Source of the DNA: Bigelowiella natans CCMP2755
Lineage: Eukaryota > Cercozoa > Chlorarachniophyceae
DNA: 64,000 nt
Assembly (NCBI GenBank): GCA_000320545.1
Contig: ADNK01002286.1
Location: forward strand, 10,001-74,000
Direction: 5' to 3'
Notes under the pieces: generated by a model
The model's database searches: none
Told to the model about the DNA's origin: nothing
Seen by the model: only the letters and a program-made list of their open reading frames with translations
Program-made: the position numbers and the translations under genes
In this document: piece after piece, positions 39,411 through 52,419 of the stretch
How the letters are laid out: each line of letters starts with the position of its first letter
How positions within the stretch are numbered: position 1 is the first letter of the stretch

Positions 39411-40882
39411 TCTAAATTTAGAGCGACGCTTGTGATGACTGCATGTGGAACTCCATCATACATGCCTCCGGAGGTATTCCAGGACGATATTTACACGACG
39501 AAGGTACTACTACTACTTCTACTAGCTAGTAGTAGTAGTAGTTGGGTCACTTGGAATCCTCCGTTGTAGCAAGAGTTAATATCACCCTTTCACCATCAAC
39601 TGTAACCACCTACGGGCTAAATATATGTGTATATGTATATAATATGTATACTTACACGTTCTAACTTACATCCTTAGTAGAAGATATGTGTGCGCGGCAT
39701 GTGCGCGCGTGCGTGTGCGTGTGTTCGCATGGTTTCGGTACTGCTGCCCATATACTCATATACACCAGGCCGACGTCTTTTCCTTCGCAATGCTGCTCTA
39801 TGCAATGCTGGCAGGTCGGTTTTTACTGCGTCTTACATCGTAGAATATGTTCCCCGAAATCGTTATGCCACACCACTCTCTGTTTAGCTGATCGCCTTTG
39901 CCTACAACTCTTAACAGGCCATGGACCGTGGGGTGATGCTCACTACAAAAGCAAGAACAAATTCGTTATTATGAAGCTTGTCGCGGACGAAATGCGCCCT
40001 CCAAAACCGCCTCCGCCTCCCAGTACGTTACCTGCAAAGCTCGTGAGCAATATGAATGATGCACGAAGATGTGGTCTACCATTGCTGATGTGCGCGCCAT
40101 AAAGCCCAAAAAGCAATTTATCTGCCCTCATCATCGTACGTCGCTGATGCCTATAACTGCGTGGATGATGCGTCGCTTAGGGAACGATTCTAAAGTACAA
40201 CAACAAGCGCATAGGGAGCTCTTTGAGAGGCTATTCTCTTTAGTGGAGGCATGCTGGAAGGTGTTCAACCTAATTCTTCATCGTCGATAGTTTACATAAA
40301 CTGAATGACTACGTATATGCGTTTCAAAAGTCTCTATGCACCATCATTACTTGCATAAATCACTGACGGTAACGTGCCAAAATCCATGCTTAGCAAAACC
40401 CTGAAGACCGGCTGGATGTTGCGCGTATCATTGAAAGGCTGCAGGCACTCGAAGGTAAAAACTCCACTAATTCTCCGTCACGAACACGAAGAGCTGTCAA
40501 GACAGTGCAGATACGTACAAAAGGGCGCGTATTATGCGAAATGTATGATGTGGCAAACACTCGTACGCAACTATCTAGACCATATTAATGTTGTTAATTT
40601 TGCTAATTATTGAATGAAGGCTCATACGATTCGAAGATGACCCAACTTCGAGATATGGGATTTCCTCGCTTCCAATGCCAGGTCACTTCACCAAATTATC
40701 TGAAGTTTACGGAGCTGAAAGGCTTGAGTTTTTCCCACGTATTTCCATTGTGGTGTTATATTACTCCTGATTTTTTACAAAAAAAGGAGGCGTTGATTGC
40801 GAGCAAGGAAAACATTCACAGAGCTGCCGAGTCATTACTTCAGAGTGCAGCGAAGGCGACACCCACGTCTTCCTCGCCGTAG
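34983..40882 (+). CDS. WWE domain - protein kinase - UBA domain protein
   Basis: This is a predicted Ser/Thr (TKL-like) kinase with an N-terminal WWE and a C-terminal UBA. Phase-consistent exons: 35811-35867 and 35946-36038 (Ser/Arg/Lys-rich), 36105-36139, 36233-36299, 36526-36572, 36752-36787, 36882-36942 (WWE: SWFWQNDIG, VWNVYDEMQ, YTVDFKDMEQIN), 37260-37332 (KNKKRKRRK, NLS-like), 37466-37514, 37674-37721 (RIGQGAFGEVF), 37869-37931 (VALK), 38144-38189, 38400-38485, 38585-38626, 38809-38843, 39009-39059 (HRDLK), 39218-39289 (DFGISR), 39422-39503 (CGTPSYMPPE), 39769-39814, 39918-40022, 40181-40260, 40394-40454, 40620-40681 and 40787-40882 (UBA: LRDMGFPRFQCQEAL). All catalytic residues are present, so it should be active. 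WWE domains can bind ADP-ribose polymer units and UBA binds ubiquitin. The ATG at 34983 is a candidate start only. Confidence 0.88.
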
Positions 40883-41598
40883 CGTGAGGATGCAGCAATT
40901 ACTATGGTAAAGGGGCTATTTTTTAATGACTAAAAGGCAGACGAATAAAAAAAATTTCACCTCGATCTAGCTATGTCTAGATATCTAGATCTAGACAAAA
41001 TGATGACAACGACGTATGTGATAAATGCAGATTCCGATGTTGATATTACATAGCAGGAATGATGTTACAGCGCAATGTCATGCATGCGCCTCTCGATAGA
41101 CCCTAATAGGACTCACACACAAATAACATCGAACAGCGTAGACGATGTTCGATGCCGATGTACACCATTAAGGCAATGCAGCGGGAGCAAACTGTCTAGT
41201 AATAGGCTTTAACGCACATGTTGCAATGTGCACTTCTAGAAATCCACGTGGAAGCATGCTGGCGCGAAAACAAAAAAGGCTGTGATAGATTTTACACCCA
41301 TCCACATAGCAAGGGCATGCAAGCTAACAAGATGCGTTAGCTGCATGACACAGCTCATAATTGATTTGTGTTGCATCTAGTCCTAGAGAAATTTCGCTAT
41401 GCACTACTACACTAGTGCAGTAACTATGTGAATGTGTATGTTTATGAAGTTCGTGAATATAATAAAATTTTATTACTTTGAGGCGTTTGATACAGTCTTA
41501 ATGGCCATTGCACCAAACAATCGTCAGGCAATCTCATCTAAACAGCACAGGTGAGCTGATTCAAAAAAATAGAATTTACAATACTTGGTCTACGGCGA
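40883..41598. other. Convergent intergenic island
   Basis: This gap lies between two convergent stops. It contains gatctagctatgtctagat and tatctagatctagac at about 40965-40996, and many GCATG and TGCA words. There is no microsatellite and no supported coding exon. Confidence 0.6.
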
Positions 41599-42459
41599 CT
41601 ATTGCCGTTGTTCCTGCACTTCTTCGGAGATGTGTTTGAGGCGTAGCTCCCCGCTCCTCCCTGTGTTTGCTTCATACCAGCCTTTGAGACTGAGCTCATC
41701 ATTTTCCCTTGCGTCCAATTGGAGTTCCGCCCTACATTCTGCATAGAGAGTGAAATCTTCCTGAGAGAAAAGGTATCGAACAGGTTGTGGGCGCGATCGT
41801 TCCCCCCATGCCAGTCGCCCATTTGCCAAGTTGCATACTCCACCTTCGACCTACAAGAATAAGGACGAACAACCCCACAATATTAGTCGTTGAGCACATT
41901 TTTAATGTGTATCTAGGTGCTTGTATTTATTGTTTTACCGTGAATACGCCTTCTGCATCCTGCCCCTTTCCTTCAAAATGGCATAGCAATTCCTTCTTCC
42001 CTCCTTCGTCGCCGCCTACCTCCACATGGCCAAATCGCAAGTCGTATCGCATACCCCCCTTGCTCAGGTAAAAGAAACGTTTCCCTGGTAGATCAGAGTA
42101 AGAGCCCTTGAGAGATATATTTTTGGAGGGGAGGAGCTGTTGAAGAGTGGCGATGTTGCTGAAGGACGAAGAGACGTGTGGCTGCGCACTTGTGCCCGAT
42201 GACCCCTGAACGAAGTCTAGTCTGTCTTCTGCCGCCGATGTGCGGTTGTCTTTCCATTCATCGACCTTTGTTGGATAGAATAATATTGAAGATTTACATA
42301 TACGTAACAATTTACTATAGTTTTCTTCATGCTATATCTTCCTCCTTCCGCGTCATAATCATCATCAACAATGCCTTATTCTTCTCCGTACCCTTGTGCT
42401 CAATTCCCAAACGCGATAGATGTCACTAGCAAGAAGATACACTCCAGTTGTTGTCACCA
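41599..42459 (-). CDS. Unrecognised protein with internal beta-repeat, 5' partial
   Basis: Three exons join in phase: 42392-42459, 41939-42265 and 41599-41850 (stop). Further 5' exons must exist above 42459; a possible one lies near 42567-42599, but I could not phase it. I do not recognise the family. Two similar strands are visible: NISLKGSYSDLPGKRFFYL in the middle exon and ELSLKGWYEANTGRSGELRL near the C-terminus. This suggests a repeated beta unit. Between them is a Gly/Glu-rich stretch with alternating hydrophobic residues (MRYDLRFGHVEV). The visible N-terminal part has a hydrophobic turn (VTTTGVYLLASD) and an Asp/Arg/Ser-rich linker. There is no signal peptide in the visible part. Long clean open exons and codon-like texture support real coding. 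Confidence 0.7.
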
Positions 42460-44157
42460 CTGCGTATAGCCCCCATACAGATCGAGGAGCCCAACGCATG
42501 AACGAAGAGGGGGAGGAGGAAGAGGAGGAGACTGGAGGGCTGCTGACTCCAAGACCTGAAATTTGGATCGAACATCAGCTTCAAATATCTGATAAAAGTA
42601 ATGCATTAATATTGTGCAAGGCCGACCTTGTGCTTCGGAAGAGAATTTATTTCTCGATTGTCGTTGTGCAGGGTTGCATAATCTGTCACACCGCATAAAA
42701 TCGGGTGATCGAAGTCAAAGATTATTTGCGATACAACTCGTGGGCACACATGCAAAGCATAAGTTGGACGAAGGGAATCTGTACCGTCTTACGAAGTTGC
42801 GCCTCATTGTCGTTGTACATAATCGTAAAACATTTGAGTTTCGGAGAGAAGATATTTTCTTGAGAGCAGAAGGAAGTGACATTGTGCGTGTTCTTCCTAC
42901 GAAAATGTTTTGTGGTAAATGTTATTTACAATGCCTGCAAAGTTCATTCTCGAAATGTTTCGAATACATTTCACAGAAAAATCCCCTCCTTCGAATCCAC
43001 GGCGAATAATTTTGTGTTATCATCCCCGGTTGGGAATCACAGAATATCAGCTTTCGAGGCTTATCACCCGATTACGGATAATTTTCAAAAACCATTTCCT
43101 TTCTACCTAACCCCGTTCAACAAAGATACGCACGAGGATAATTAACTCGTAAAGCTAGCAAAGCTCGCACCGTTTCTGTCTTCAGTAGGGAAGCTGATTA
43201 TTGCAAGCTCGCTTAAAACACCTTTTCGTCGGAGGTAGGTAGATGGAACCTTCGTAGTCCTTTCAGATTTTAAAAAAAGTGATTTATTTAAATAATAGCA
43301 TAGAATATCATCTATTAATATTAAACGACAACATAGAGTATTTGTCGCAATCCTTTCTTAAGGGGCACAAATACAAAATAAAATCGCTCGTAGGACCGCA
43401 TGCTGTAAATTATACTCGAAGGTAAACAGAACAATATCCAAGGAAAACTAAAACTTTTCAGTTTAGATTTTTAATATTTAAACTACTGTTCTTTCACAAG
43501 TGGCGAACACATATTTTTTATATGCAAGAAACTTCCTACAATAAATTTCCAAAAAAGGACTGTTGGCAGCCGTTGTACTTCTTTTGGAAAAGGAGCTTCC
43601 GAACAAGGAGTAGTTTTCGGAGAGAAAGAGGAGTGCCCCTTCTTCTCATACTCCCAGATTCAAATGCGTTTTTATGAGAAAAGAACAAAAAGTCATGTCG
43701 CTTTTCCGAATTCGCTCGATTGGAAGTATACCCCATGAAAAGAACAAAAACCGGGAATTAAACCGGGAATTTCTATAATAGTGGTGATATCATGCGAAAC
43801 AAAGTGCAGTGTTCTTGAAAATGATCCAAACGGCATATCACCCTATCAATATCGTAAGATTCTTGCCTAGTGAGTGGGAACAAGGCAACAACTGTTCAGC
43901 ACAGAAAAAAGGATGCCCATCTCATGCCCTCCCCTTGATACGAGATCCTGATCTGCTGCTTCTACGATTGATTCTCATGCTAAAGATACTCGTCGACCAC
44001 TCAGCTGCCGCCTTAATTTTCCCTAAATTCGTATCGGAATTGCCATTCTGGAGAACTGCTGCACATCCCCAACCCCCATCCCCCCCCGATGCCCAGGAAC
44101 ATGTACTGGTTCTCTGAGTGATGTTGCTGCTCTATTTGTTTTTTATCGTGCGCATAG
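42460..44157. other. Divergent intergenic region plus unresolved 5' exons
   Basis: This stretch separates the minus-strand unknown gene from the plus-strand NHL gene. It must hold the 5' exons of the former, two promoters and possibly the first exon of the latter. Roughly 42990-43800 is AT-rich DNA with CGAA/TTCG words and no microsatellite. Open frames at 43536-43736 (minus) and 43809-44117 (plus) have no recognisable motif; the plus one could supply the missing NHL 5' exon but does not join in phase. Confidence 0.45.
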
Positions 44158-44640
44158 GGTTGCGGAAGGATAAGGCTTTACTATTAGAGTCCATTGTTTC
44201 TGAGGAGGATGAGGAGAATATAGATCAGCGGATAGATGGTGCGTTCTGATCTTACACATTTCTGGAATGGCTATTCGATGCATTCGATCGCCTACATGCG
44301 CGCGCGGTGAATATTGACATTTGAAATATGATGTGGAATTGTAAATCAAGTCCCTGTTCGTTGTTATAATTACAGAAGGAACGTCGTCCGATTCCATATT
44401 GTCGCAGCAGTTTTATGGGGCATGCTCTTTCAATCCAGCGAGGAGGTGATGGTGATGAGTATTGGGTTGTCAACTGTATTACGCACACACCTAACGAAGA
44501 AGAGGAAATCATGGCCTGATTTCATCATCATAAACTTAAAAAGTACGAAAGAACGGGTTGCTTTCCAGGGAGATCTGATGGATATGCACCATGAACTCGT
44601 ATATGGAAGGAAGGTTGTGCGAAGTGAAAATCCAGTATTA

Positions 44641-44682
<42 letters not shown>

Positions 44683-44703
44683 TACGAGACGTAGTGAATC
44701 CAG

Positions 44704-44751
<48 letters not shown>

Positions 44752-45402
44752 GAAAACGAGAGTGATTCAGAGAATGGGAGAGAGAGAGAGAGAGAGAGTA
44801 AGAGAGAGTTTTGATTGTTTCTTCGTAATAAAAATATATTTGTCACACATAATAGACGATGACAATAGCAGGAACCTCGGATTTCAATGGAGGGTATTAT
44901 TCTGCCCCCTCTCTATTTACATTCCGTCCTGTTTGTATGATGGTTCTGCATGCTATCATCCTGTGTTTCTTGCAGTGGACATGTAGCTTCCAACAAATAC
45001 CCACCCTTCTTACCAAAATACGTATCGATGATAATAGTGATGACATTGTTCTTGGGCTTTACCTTGGCATAGCACAGCACTCGCACACGAATAAACACAC
45101 ATACAACACACAGCACTGCTTACATTATACTACATTGCTGCTACCACAACAGATACTTGGATGGATCTGGGCAATGTGCAGAGTTTAATAGACCATCGGT
45201 TATATACACGCCAAAAACATTCTCATCATTTAAGTGTTGATTGCTGTTCGACTGAATCTTGCGCTCTCCTTCACTTAAGAATGGTTTCATTCTCCGAAAC
45301 ACACCGTAGGGAATGACTTTCGATGAAAGCGGCACCTTGTACATAGCTGACTCGATGAACCACTGGTATAATCCTAGTTGCCATGTATATGGGCTTGTAT
45401 GC

Positions 45403-45444
<42 letters not shown>

Positions 45445-45806
45445 TGCTACCACCCCACAGCGCGGGGGCCTCATTTACTCTGATTTATCTTGGAATGATT
45501 GCAGTGTGAGGCGAATTTCTCCAGATTTAGGTTGTAAAGAGGGGTTAGGAGAGGGGCAGGGTGGAGGAGGAGAGATGCCGCGACGACGGAGTCATTGAAA
45601 CATTATGCGTTATTCTCCTCCTGTAAGCACATATACATCGTCCCGCCAACCATTTAGCATGGGTTACGACTCTCGCAGGGAATGGAGAGCCTGGATATCG
45701 GTGAGGAGCCTTCCTTCAGATATCAAAGAAAAAGAACAACAACGCGAGAACTTACTATCGTACATGACACTATTACATCCTTTTCCGTGTAATCATGTTG
45801 AGTTTG

Positions 45807-45841
<35 letters not shown>

Positions 45842-46511
45842 TGTATTCTTCCTACGGGTTCTTTCCATCCGCAGCGACGGAGCAGGCAGCAGTGCCCTAT
45901 TCAACCAAACAAAAGACGTCGCGATTACACCGGGAGGTGGGAGTCATGTAAAGGATATATACGAGACAAGCGCAGACACACACAAACACACCGCAAACTT
46001 GAACGACTTGTGTTTGTTGTCGCAATGATCCACTTCAATTCACAGGGGATTTGATAGTTTCCGACCTGGGCAATCACGTGATCCGCTGCATTAACACAAC
46101 GACGAATGTAATGATATAACTGTAGTTTCATTAAAGGAGGCGCGACTCTTATGTGGCGGACAGTGCTTTGATTTTAGGCAAAAATGGGGTTTTTGATGTC
46201 AACCGATTGTAATGCTTTCAGGTTGTCACGACGCTCGCAGGTGTCGCGGGAAAGGCCGATTACAGGTTTATACAAGAATCAATTAATGTGTTTCTTTGAA
46301 CATGAGAGAATATCTTCTTATCGTGTTATATTCTCTCTCCCCCCCCCCCCCTCCGCTGCTCCTTCTCAATCATGCTCGCTGCGACAATCTAAGCATATTT
46401 TCTGTATCAATACCCAAAGGGATGGCCCTGGAGAGAGCGCGATGTTCGATACTCCGAGGGTGGGTTCTTCTGCTTTTAATTTTTGTGCCCAGCATCACCG
46501 CCGGGCATTCA

Positions 46512-46550
<39 letters not shown>

Positions 46551-47062
46551 ACATTGATTCGTTGAATTGTAAGATAGTATCTTCGATGCGTGTGTGTGTG
46601 TGTGTGTGCGTGTGTGTGCGTGTGTGTGTGTGTGTGTGTGTGATCATAGGGAGTGGCAGTGACAAAAAGAGACTCTCACATATATGTCTCTGATGCGGGG
46701 AACTTTCGCATACGACGAATATCTCCAAACGGGGAGGTTATGAAAATCAAATTATCACTAATGTGCAGTCAATACTACTACTACTACTACTACTACTACT
46801 TACTACTACTATTACAATGGATATGAGGATGCTCGTATATTGCATCTCATCTTGCCTATTTCACCCTAGAATTCCGTGTTGGTGCTGCACGTGCTCGATT
46901 TGCAGTCATTCGTTTGTTTTGATTCTCGGCGTTGGCTGTATGCTTGTCGTGGTGTTGCTTTAACAGGTGGAGACCGTTGCAGGAAAGGGAGAGGTACTGT
47001 CACACACACACACACACACACACACACAAATATGTACGAATAGAAATCGGAAATCAATACAG

Positions 47063-47103
<41 letters not shown>

Positions 47104-47390
47104 TTATATGCATATGTGTCTGTGTCTGTGTGTGTGTGCGCGCCCGCGCGCTCATCAGGTTCCCCCCACGTTCGAAAACGATGGTCCTGGGCTTTACGCT
47201 GCCTTTCAAGACCCCACGTATTTAGCTGTGGATTCCAAAGATCGGATGTAGATTAAGCGACAGCTGCCATAACGATGCCAATGAGAATAACAATAATAAT
47301 TGTAATAATAATGATAATAAGGGAAGGGGCGAGAGAGCTCTCTGTGTGCTGTTAGCAAAAGTGAATGTCTCTTTTATCTTGTGTGTATGC

Positions 47391-47421
<31 letters not shown>

Positions 47422-48032
47422 TGTGTGTGTTTGTTTAATCTTAGATACGTTACTGACTATGGCATTGGTTTGGTACGGCGCATAACTCCGGGAGGCCAGG
47501 TCGGAAGAATATTGAAATATCTTCTGCTAAATAATACATGAATTACATAGTGCCGCTCCCCTCCGCCCACACTCTTTAGGTAAATACGTATGCTGGCAAA
47601 CGTATCTGGGTCAGGGGAGATCAGTTAAGTCCAACATTTAGGCACTTCTTCTTCTTAGTCGTCGTCATCCTTGGGCGTGTCTATTCTCATCGTCATCGTT
47701 GTTTCCTTATTTTTCTTCTTATTATTTGCTATTTATTATTTATTGTTCTCAACGCCGCCATTGATCCTGTCATTTGTTAGGGATAAGCCCATACACTACA
47801 TGGATCGAAAGGTGCTCGAGCATCAGTACTGGGGTGAGCGATGCGACTCGATTCTGTTGATGATGACGTTCATGATGATGATGATGATATAGATGTCGAT
47901 GATTATGATGATGATGATGTTTTATGTATGTGTGTGTATGTGTGTGTATGTGCTGCCTGGGCTAGATGATGTGCCCTCTGTCGATCTCTTCAGTCTTATC
48001 TTCCTCACATCTCTTTCTCTCTATCCCCCTCC

Positions 48033-48084
<52 letters not shown>

Positions 48085-48451
48085 TTCTCCACCCCCCGCC
48101 CTCTTAGTTCCTATGGATAGATGGAAGAAAGAAGGGTATTACTACATAGCAGAGAAGAACGTCTCGAGAGGATATCTATATCATAGTTTTATAAAAACAC
48201 AACACGCATAATAGTAATAATGCCCACATGTACATGTATTTGTTTCTCAGATTCAAAGAAGATTATGGGCTCTTTGACGGCAACCCCCTTGCCTTTGCAT
48301 ACGGGATATGCTTCGATAAAAACGATACGCTGTAATTGCTACCACCTCACGCTCAGACTTCTAAAAATATTAAGAGAATAAGAGTAGGAAATCGTCGTCA
48401 GTCTCTGTTGCAAGTATGCCTGTACATGCACGTGCACACACACAAACACAG

Positions 48452-48500
<49 letters not shown>

Positions 48501-49125
48501 AGATTACACAAATGAACGTCCGTTTTTAAAAAAGGTATATTGTTGATGACGAGATGGCGACGATTCAAGTGATGCACAAGAAAACAAGGGTTGTGGAACC
48601 CTACGCAGGAACAGTATGGCCTTACGGAGACACAAGGGTAATAGTAGTTCAATCCAATCGCCATAATCTTAGAAGAAATTGTTCCTATCATAATCTGTAG
48701 TTCTAGGGTTGTATATCTTCACACACACGCGCGCGCGCAGAGGGAGAGAGAGAGAGATAGAGAGCATGAGGGGCAAGAAGGGAACCTACACAATACAACA
48801 TACTGCACATAATCATCAAGAAAATACTGATTTAGACGATATTTTGAGCATTTTTTCCCTATTTGTCGTGGCGATCCAAAATACCTGACTGATCACTTCT
48901 ACCCCACGTAGCTGCTATCACTTGATATTATTCATTCATTATTTCTTATGGCACTGAGCTACTGCGTGCTATCAATTGACAGTCAGTATTTATATATTTA
49001 TTTATTTTTGATTTATCATAGGATGGACCTGCTCGCAGTGCTACCTTTCAAAGCCCAGGTATCATCGATTTGGTACAGTATGTAGATGAAAGAGGGAAGA
49101 ACGCCGACCGTAAATGGGAGAGGAA

Positions 49126-49156
<31 letters not shown>

Positions 49157-49487
49157 AAGAAGAAAAGTAGAGCATCTATGCAGACAACGGATTAATGAAT
49201 TAGCACTGCGGATCTTAGCAGCATTTCGATTTGGAAGCCGAGAGAACACGTTAGACAGGGAGAGGGCCATATTGCTGTTTCTCACGCTGTACTCGGAGGA
49301 AGAATACCACTCGCCCTTGCAGTATTCCACGCTCTCGATGACATTGTTCGACTCGCGTCCATAAACACAAACACACTGTATACCATATCTTGGTAGGAGC
49401 TATATGCGCACACCCATTGGCTCCATTCGAGCTGTACGTCTCAGACTTCGAGAGCAACACAATACGGAAGGTGGACGGCGAAATAGC
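44158..49487 (+). CDS. NHL-repeat beta-propeller protein
   Basis: NHL repeats build a beta-propeller used for protein or ligand binding. Exons: 44158-44238, 44376-44445, 44976-45021, 45153-45198 (YLDGSGQCAEFNRP), 45461-45530 (LIYSDLSWNDCSVRRISPD), 45658-45700 (TTLAGNGEPGY), 45875-45940, 46046-46107 (LIVSDLGNHVIRCI), 46222-46265 (VTTLAGVAG), 46420-46459 (DGPGESAMFDTPR), 46650-46736 (IYVSDAGNFRIRRI), 46967-46993, 47159-47247, 47445-47499 (YVTDYGIGLVRRITPGGQ), 47580-47601, 48251-48331, 48535-48637, 49022-49058, 49397-49487 (LYVSDFESNTIRKVDG). The motif order DG-F-P, YVSD-N-IRRI, TTLAG recurs about six times. Links at 45022-45152 and 47602-48250 are incomplete, and the 5' end is not found. Introns are full of AT, GT and GA repeats. 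It may continue into 49612-51045. Confidence 0.85.
44642..44799. repeat. Paired (AT)n tracts followed by (GA)n
   Basis: Two AT runs (44644-44679 and 44705-44749) flank 25 bp of unique sequence and are followed by a GA run at about 44779-44798. They lie within the NHL gene intron 44446-44975. The two AT runs could pair with each other. Confidence 0.95.
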
Positions 49488-49611
49488 GTAAATATGCGTA
49501 TGCTCATGTCTTAAGCGGGGGTGATAGCATGAGCATGGTAGCGGTGTGAGCTCCTTGACCTCCCTCTGCTGCTACTCCTCTACCTGCCTAGATCTATCAG
49601 GGAACCGTTCC

Positions 49612-50505
49612 GGAGTCGGATCGGGGGATGGAGGCTCACAACTTGCTGTATCTCTCCGAGGAGCTTGATGAAGCGAGAGGCGACGATGTAGGCCCCATTC
49701 CCAAAATGCCATTTCGGAGCGCTAGTTGTAGTGGATCGGTGTAGTTTTGCGCACAATATAGTGACTTTTGGTTTGGGCTTTGCAGCCAAGATTCAAGGAT
49801 GGGAAGAAGGTTGTAGAGACGGTGATGTCTGGTAAATTGCCACCGCCAATGCGGGAACGGTTGCACGAAGAAGAGGTCGTGTATTCACACTTAACACACG
49901 CGCGCATGCGCGCGCGGTGATTCTTTTATCTGGTCAGATTGGGCAATAATGTTGCGTGTACTACTTTATCTTAACTATATCAGAAATGGGTGCGGCTACA
50001 GCTACGCAAGACCGCGAAAAAGTTCGTAAGCCTCCATGCGAGCGCACACCATGCAAAACGGGCATACATACACATTTCGATAAGAATGAAATGGCACAAA
50101 ATACAGAAAGCATTGGTAGGTTTGAGTTCTGTGATTATTAATGCCTTCGTCTTTTTAATGTTCTTGGCGGCATCTGACGTTGCAGCTGGATCGATAGCCA
50201 GGTAGCGATATATCAGTACAATCAACTACATTGTGGGGTGTGGGAATCACCACCCAAATTATATCATTGTTTGCCTGGCTTGTAGGAGAAACGCTGGGAG
50301 GAAATGGAGGACTTTGAACGGAGAGTTAAGATCAGACAGATACAGGAGGTTGGTTTGTTTTCTGCTTCTGAGATGTGATGATCATGGCTCTTATTACTCC
50401 TTCAAGGAACAGTGTCGGATCAATATAAATGTCCATCTATGAGTGCTTATCAAATAGAAAATATTTAAATAAGAGAATAAATGACTAAGAAATATAAAAT
50501 ATAAA

Positions 50506-50549
<44 letters not shown>

Positions 50550-51045
50550 TCAAATTCTCAACGTATGGCATTCGTACGATACTGTGTAGCTTAATTTCCC
50601 TGTAGTCACGAATGAGATATTAGTCTTTTGCGGTATGTTTCTCTCATGGAAGGCGGTGGCGGTGTGCTACGGAAACATCGCTTATTCGTTGCCTTATTCA
50701 TCTTGCGAGTGTGTTTGAAAGCATCATCACTCTTCCCTTTGATGCAGTTGTAACTCCGATTGTCTCCTGCAATTCTTTGCCAGGCGGAAGGCACAGAAGA
50801 GATGGATAGCGATGGACATCGTGTTTTGAATTACTACTCACCAGCATATCGTAGAAGGGTACCAAGCCTTTCGTTGTGTATTCATTTTGCGTCCAGACTG
50901 GCGATAGGGACTTGTGATGATCTTGTTGTTCTTGCAACATACAAAGGTGAAGAAAGCCGGCGGTCAGCTAGGCATGGATCCGAGTGCGTGGGGGACAGGG
51001 AATGGTGGCTTGGTCGATGATGATGAGGGGGTCGGTCACATGTAG
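49612..51045 (+). CDS. Charged helical protein or C-terminal part of the NHL gene
   Basis: Exons 49612-49687, 49786-49875, 49984-50025, 50286-50348, 50784-50858 and 50947-51045 (stop TAG) all join in phase 0. The product from an internal ATG at 49628 would be about 142 residues. It is rich in Glu, Arg and Lys, with a likely coiled-coil stretch (EKRWEEMEDFERRVKIRQIQE is the core) and an acidic Gly-rich end. I do not recognise a family. Using the alternative NHL donor AAG|gtggac at 49473, the first exon follows in phase 0, so this can be the C-terminus of the NHL protein. Otherwise it is a small separate gene and would be the only same-strand neighbour pair in the window. The intron 50349-50783 has an AT tract. 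Confidence 0.65.
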
Positions 51046-52400
51046 CAAACCGAGGGCCATCCAGCCGTAAATGCTATGCGTTAGTTAGCCGCCAAGAGCT
51101 AATTGTAATGTGAATGCAAGCAGTGGACATGCGTATCGTAGTCAACCACCAATCTGTGATCTGCGTGACTTCTTTGAAGTCGCGCGTAGAGACCAAAGGA
51201 AACATATACGCAGTCTGTTGGATGCGATGGAGATGCCCGCACATTTCCATCGCCAGCTTGCCAGACGTCCGCCTAAGTGCATGGACTCTGCTCCTTGTGC
51301 ATGGCTCTGCTGATTAAAATTACGCGTATCGATCCGGAGTCATTCATCACGAAGTTGCTAATGCAACTGTCGCAAAGTTGTTGCATGCAATTGAATGACC
51401 ACTACTACCAGACTAGAGTGCGGGTAGCTAGACACGTACTAGCGTACGTCGCATGTCGATGTGTAACACAACGCACTGCTAGACCGTTTGATGCCCATCC
51501 CAGTGCATTGTTTGAGATGCGATGCACAGCCACCTTGCATGATGACGTGCGTGACAGATCGAGTCCACTAGCTGCAAACTGCTCGAATCGACCACCTAAT
51601 TATAGACGTGTTAGCGTGTCTATTATCCTACTAGCCTGCATCATCATGGACACAGTAACATGCAGCATGTGCACTACACATGCGCATTGTGTTGCATGTC
51701 TATCTATCTATGCTAGCTGTCATCAGTATCCCTGATTGTGGACACATGCAGCAATGGCATGCATGCTACATGTTATAATGTGCATGGTGTCGTCACATGT
51801 CCATTGTCATCACTGTCGCATGCACGTCAGCTAGCTAGCTAGCTAGCACGGTTGGTCATTCTAGCATTGTTGTTGATGATCATGATCACATTATCGAACT
51901 AGTGCATGACTTGAATTGTGTCGCAAAATGTGCAGCGCGCGCACAGAACTAATGAGAAGCAAGCTAGCAAGCTAAGGTGTACTTCATTGTGAAAGCAATG
52001 CTGGAACACAACAAAGACAAGACGAAATGCGCGCACAAACCCATCTAGCCATGCATGCTAGCGCATGCAAGCTAGCAAGCATCGAACGTGATCGAGACGA
52101 TGCGATAATCGAAGTGATCAAATTGCTACTCTAGTCTATTGTCTCTAGTACTGCTAGCTAGCTAGTAGCACTACTGTGATGAATGACGCTGGCGTTGCAT
52201 TTGCACCTTTATGGCGTATGTACGTACGATGCGCCGGCGGAAGACTGACTGCAGAAGTTAGTATATTACACATACTAAACCCAACGACATGGGATCATTG
52301 CAGTTATGCTGTGACTAAGCTAGTAAGGCTACGTCAGAACATGCTAGGTCGACGGGATTTATCGACAACAATAACAACACCCTTGCAGAGTTGTGGTAAA
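51046..52400. other. Convergent intergenic island, CTAG/GCATGC-rich
   Basis: About 1.35 kb of the same palindrome-rich texture as the other convergent gaps: gctagctagctagctagc at about 51830-51848, many gcatgc, catgcatgc and ctagc words between 51660 and 52170. Open frames here (for example 51277-51735) change frame repeatedly and carry no motif. No microsatellite tract occurs in this part. Confidence 0.65.
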
Positions 52401-52419
52401 TGTGGAGTGGACAGGAAGA

